A stretch of 64,000 nt of DNA, taken from positions 1,302,001-1,366,000 of the forward strand of contig NZ_CP006569.1 in the NCBI RefSeq assembly GCF_000517425.1, written 5' to 3'. This DNA comes from Sodalis praecaptivus. Its GTDB lineage: Bacteria; Pseudomonadota; Gammaproteobacteria; Enterobacterales; Enterobacteriaceae. Below are positions 61,164 to 64,000 of the stretch, one piece after another. The notes under the pieces are model-generated. The model did no database searches and had not been told where the DNA came from. It saw only the letters and a list, made by a program, of their open reading frames with translations. Made by a program: the position numbers and the translations under genes. Position 1 is the stretch's first letter; every line of letters begins with the position of its first letter.

Positions 61164-63374
61164 GTGACGGCGTCGCGGCCGTCCTGGCTGGCCAGCGTGC
61201 ATCATGAAACGGCGGCGATGCGGCGTGCCGGCGTGCGGCGCTTGTTGGTCATAAGCGGCGAGCCCGGCTGGTGCTCTTGGCAGGCGGCGACGCTCTGCGA
61301 TGCCCTGGCAGGGGATTGGCTGTGGGTGGGTGAGCAAAGCGAACGCGGTGTCGGCTGCCGCCCGGCGGCGCTGAAGACCCTACTCGGTCGCGAGTTCTTG
61401 CATGCGGTATTCGACGCCCGCCAGGCGCTGTCGGTGGATGCGCTGGCGGCGCTGGCCGGTACGTTGGTGGCCGGCAGCTGGCTGGTGCTGCTGGTGCCGC
61501 CCTGGTCGCGCTGGCCTCGTGTGCCCGACGGCGATTCGCTGCGCTGGAGTGAACAGCCGCAGCCGATCGCCACCCCGTGTTTTACCCGCTATTTTCGCGC
61601 TTCGCTGTTGGCGGACCCGGCGGTGGCGCTGCTGCGCCAGAACCGCGCGCCGCAGCTCACGCCCCTCCCGTCCCGCCCGCCTTGGCAGGCGCCCGTCCCC
61701 GGCCGGCCCACCGCCGATCAGCGCCGGCTATTACGCCGGTTGACCCAGGCCGAGCCCGGCATCTATATCATGATTGCGCCGCGCGGACGCGGTAAATCGG
61801 CGCTGGCCGGGATGTTCGCCCATAAACTGGCCGATGCCTGCTGTATCACCGCTCCCGCCAAAGCCGCCGTGGACGTTCTGCGGCGTTACGCGGGGCCCGA
61901 CGCCCCTTTTTTTGCCCCCGATGCGCTGCTGGCCCGCTGTCGAGAGGGAGCAAGGGCGCGCTGGCTACTGGTTGACGAGGCCGCCGCGCTGCCGTTACCG
62001 CTGCTGCGTCAGCTGATGGGGTATTTTTCCCACGTGCTGTTGACCACGACCGTCGCGGGGTATGAAGGCACCGGGCGCGGTTTTTTGTTGAAGTTTTGCG
62101 ATGGGTTGCCGCGCTGGCATCCGCTGGTCCTCGATGCGCCGTTGCGCTGGTCGATAAACGATCCGCTGGAGCGCTGGCTGACGCAGACATTGTTGCTGGA
62201 GGATGCTGATGCGCAGATCATTGCCGCCGAACCTGCGCCGCCGGACGCGGATCGCGTCGCCGCCCGCGTGGCGCCTCAGGATAGCGCCATGGGGTCAACA
62301 CCGCCTGCCGTCGCTGTGGCATCGGCACCCTCGTCTGCCCCCGGCTTTACATCGGCGGTCCGCACGGGATCCCGGGCGGTGTCAGGGGAGAATCCGTCTG
62401 CGCGTGGCATCATGGACGACCGGTGCGCGGCGCGATGGCGCATCGACAGAGTAGGGGCGCTGACGTGGCGGCGCCAGCCTGCGGCGCGGCAGGCGTTTTA
62501 CCGGTTGCTTACCCGCGCCCATTACCGCACTTCCCCCATCGACCTGCGCCGTTTAATGGACGCGCCCGGCATGTCGTTTTTTACCGCCCATCAGCACGGT
62601 GACATGATGGGGGGGTTATGGCTGGTGGAGGAAGGGGGATTAACGCCGCGCCTGGCGCATGCTGTCTGGGCAGGCTATCGCCGGCCGCCCGGGAGTCTGG
62701 TAGCGCAGTCGCTGGCGGCGCACGGGAATCTGTGGCGGGCGCCGCGGCTGCGCTCCCGTCGCATCAGCCGTATCGCCGTGGCGCCGGCGGCGCGCCGTCA
62801 CGGCATGGGGCTGGCAATGATTGACCAGGCGGCGCGGCAGGCCGCCAGGGACGAGCGCGATTTTCTCTCGGTTAGTTTTGGCTATACCGCCGCGCTATGG
62901 CATTTTTGGCGGCGGGCGGGCTTTCAACTGGTGCGCATGGGGACGCACCGGGAAGCCAGCAGCGGTCTGTATAGCGCCATGGCGCTGCTGCCCCTGAGCG
63001 ACGCGGGGCGCGAGTTGACGCGGCGCGCGGCGGAAGGCTTCGAGCGCGATGGCCGCCTGGCGGCCGGCGAGCAACAGCCGCTCGCTCTGGAGGACTGGCG
63101 CTGTCTGGCGGGTTTTGCCTTCGCTCAGCGGCCGCCGGAAGCCTGCCGCAGCGCGCTTATTCGCCTCATCCGCCACAGCACGCTGCCGCTGCCGGCGCTG
63201 CGCCTGTGGCTAACGCAACCGCTGCCGGACGAGGCGCTGGCGGCGCATTTGGCGCTCAGCGGGAAAAAAGCGCTGTGGCGACGCTGGCGGCAGGAAACGG
63301 CGGCGGCAATGACGGCGGTAGACGCGCGCTTAACGCGCCGCTGGCGATGTTTTAGCCAGCAGCCGACGCGCTAA
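61164..63374 (+). CDS. tmcA: tRNA(Met) cytidine acetyltransferase TmcA, with extra linker
   Basis: TmcA makes N4-acetylcytidine at the wobble base of elongator tRNA-Met. Starting at GTG 61164 the product is 736 residues, about 65 more than E. coli TmcA. Helicase-like domain: P-loop APRGRGKSALAG (about residue 205), WLLVDEAAALPLPLLRQL, LLTTTVAGYEGTGRGFLLKF. GNAT domain: AHYRTSPIDLRRLMDAPG, RISRIAVAPAARRHGMG, SVSFGYTAALWHFWRRAGFQ. Between them (residues about 352-428) is an Ala/Pro/Ser/Arg-rich linker absent from the E. coli protein. A TTG at 61146 is an alternative start. Confidence 0.93.
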   Translation: MTASRPSWLASVHHETAAMRRAGVRRLLVISGEPGWCSWQAATLCDALAGDWLWVGEQSERGVGCRPAALKTLLGREFLHAVFDARQALSVDALAALAGTLVAGSWLVLLVPPWSRWPRVPDGDSLRWSEQPQPIATPCFTRYFRASLLADPAVALLRQNRAPQLTPLPSRPPWQAPVPGRPTADQRRLLRRLTQAEPGIYIMIAPRGRGKSALAGMFAHKLADACCITAPAKAAVDVLRRYAGPDAPFFAPDALLARCREGARARWLLVDEAAALPLPLLRQLMGYFSHVLLTTTVAGYEGTGRGFLLKFCDGLPRWHPLVLDAPLRWSINDPLERWLTQTLLLEDADAQIIAAEPAPPDADRVAARVAPQDSAMGSTPPAVAVASAPSSAPGFTSAVRTGSRAVSGENPSARGIMDDRCAARWRIDRVGALTWRRQPAARQAFYRLLTRAHYRTSPIDLRRLMDAPGMSFFTAHQHGDMMGGLWLVEEGGLTPRLAHAVWAGYRRPPGSLVAQSLAAHGNLWRAPRLRSRRISRIAVAPAARRHGMGLAMIDQAARQAARDERDFLSVSFGYTAALWHFWRRAGFQLVRMGTHREASSGLYSAMALLPLSDAGRELTRRAAEGFERDGRLAAGEQQPLALEDWRCLAGFAFAQRPPEACRSALIRLIRHSTLPLPALRLWLTQPLPDEALAAHLALSGKKALWRRWRQETAAAMTAVDARLTRRWRCFSQQPTR

Positions 63375-63381
63375 GGAAAGG

Positions 63382-63567
63382 TTATTTTTTCTTCGGCCAG
63401 TCATCTTCCTCGTCCCATTGCGCGTTGTTGTCCCGGTGCGGGGGCAACTCGGGACGATTTTTCAGGTAGCTGGTCGCATCCACCCGGCGCAGCGCTTTCA
63501 CGCCGCCTATCAACATGCCTGCCAGAACTAATAACACTACCCACCAATAATCCGCTAACCATCCCAT
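63382..63567 (-). CDS. ypfN: UPF0370 small membrane protein YpfN
   Basis: A 61-residue single-pass membrane protein starting [20 protein letters not shown] and ending in the conserved [20 protein letters not shown] with a lysine tail. Same size class and ending as E. coli YpfN. ATG 63567 is the homologous start. Convergent with tmcA. Confidence 0.9.
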   Translation of the reverse strand: MGWLADYWWVVLLVLAGMLIGGVKALRRVDATSYLKNRPELPPHRDNNAQWDEEDDWPKKK

Positions 63568-63571
63568 AGAC

Positions 63572-64000
63572 TTACTCCTTATCGATATTATCAATGTAGC
63601 GCTGGAAGATATCGTCCAGCCGCGGCGCCAGCCACCCACTGCCCGCCACGTCCTGGCCTTGCCAGGCCTCCAGCAGCACGGCGGGCGTCAGCAGCAGCGC
63701 GGCGCGGTCCGCCAGCGGCCGGTAGCTGATGTGCCAGGGCTCCACCGCCACGCCGCCGCGAGCGCGCGCATAGGGGCGGTAGAAGCCGTATTCGCCCAGA
63801 TGCCGGTCAAGCCAGCGGGTGAGCGAGGCGAAACAGCCGCCGGGCAAATACTCCTCGGGCGTAAGCTGCAATTGCGCGCCGGGAGGCAGTAAATCGGGAT
63901 CAAAGATATCCAGATCGGTACCCCAGTGGTGGCGGCTGGCGCCCGGCAACGCCGACCAGCGCAGGATGGCCTCGCAGCGTGGCCCTGTTGCCAGACTCAG
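63572..64000 (-). CDS. M15-family D-alanyl-D-alanine carboxypeptidase-like protein, partial
   Basis: A zinc peptidase of the VanY/M15 family acting on peptidoglycan peptides. The frame is open to the right edge, so the N-terminus lies outside the window. Metal and catalytic motifs: the SxHxxGxxxD-type [14 protein letters not shown] and EPWHISYRP (Glu-x-x-His). The 3' end lies 4 bp before the ypfN start, so the two are probably co-transcribed. Confidence 0.85.
   Translation of the reverse strand: MSLATGPRCEAILRWSALPGASRHHWGTDLDIFDPDLLPPGAQLQLTPEEYLPGGCFASLTRWLDRHLGEYGFYRPYARARGGVAVEPWHISYRPLADRAALLLTPAVLLEAWQGQDVAGSGWLAPRLDDIFQRYIDNIDKE

Overview
The window reads as chromosome of a GC-rich member of the Enterobacterales. 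Most core genes match Escherichia coli/Yersinia-type proteins almost motif for motif, and the order of several blocks is the enterobacterial one. The mix of accessory genes, the abundance of short tandem arrays and the high GC fit a Sodalis-like or Pectobacteriaceae-like organism, but this placement is an inference from sequence character and was not tested by search. Nearly all recognised genes are full length, so it does not look like a heavily degraded symbiont.

Layout. 0-8 kb is accessory: an AT-rich, left-truncated O-antigen ligase, a secreted cupin, two divergent regulator/short-chain dehydrogenase pairs (HxlR/SDR, TetR/SDR), and a galactitol-type PTS operon (IIB-IIC-IIA plus a small helix-turn-helix protein) with no catabolic enzymes beside it. 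8-15 kb holds a 28/29-bp minisatellite, then a leftward cluster (D-threonine-aldolase-like PLP enzyme, YfcC-type transporter, M20 amidohydrolase, RidA, TauE/SafE exporter) with a divergent LysR regulator and a clear operator-like inverted repeat between them. 15-18.2 kb: a TsuA/TsuB-like sulfur uptake pair, a GNAT acetyltransferase and a LuxR-type quorum receptor without an adjacent synthase. 18.6-20.4 kb: TPP riboswitch and thiMD. 20.3-28.1 kb: an unrecognised 310-residue protein, yegS, trhP(yegQ), yegP-like, baeR, baeS and mdtD. The mdtABC pump genes that normally precede mdtD are absent. In their place, before yegD, lie an aldo/keto reductase, a small ORF and a complete ureDABCEFG urease operon (28.7-35.5 kb).

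35.6-43.7 kb: yegD, a ygfF-like dehydrogenase, mgtE, yfgG, ppx and ppk. 43.8-49.2 kb: a phosphate ABC transporter (large PstC, large PstA, PstB) divergent from ppk, without pstS or phoU. 49.5-64 kb is mostly core: purMN with a PurR box, upp-uraA, hda starting at a CUG codon, bepA, bcp, gcvR, dapA-bamC, purC, ypfJ, a DUF441 protein, tmcA, ypfN and an M15 peptidase running off the right edge.

The most unusual structure is at the pstC-pstA junction. A 38-bp unit, repeated almost five times, copies the pstC stop/pstA start overlap, giving four consecutive 13-codon mini-ORFs. Each has its own GGAGG and each is joined to the next by ATGA before the real pstA start. pstC itself carries two in-frame coding minisatellites (18 bp x14 and 42 bp x4). 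With the noncoding arrays near 8.3, 9.9 and 12.9 kb, this suggests a genome in which short tandem duplications persist or expand.
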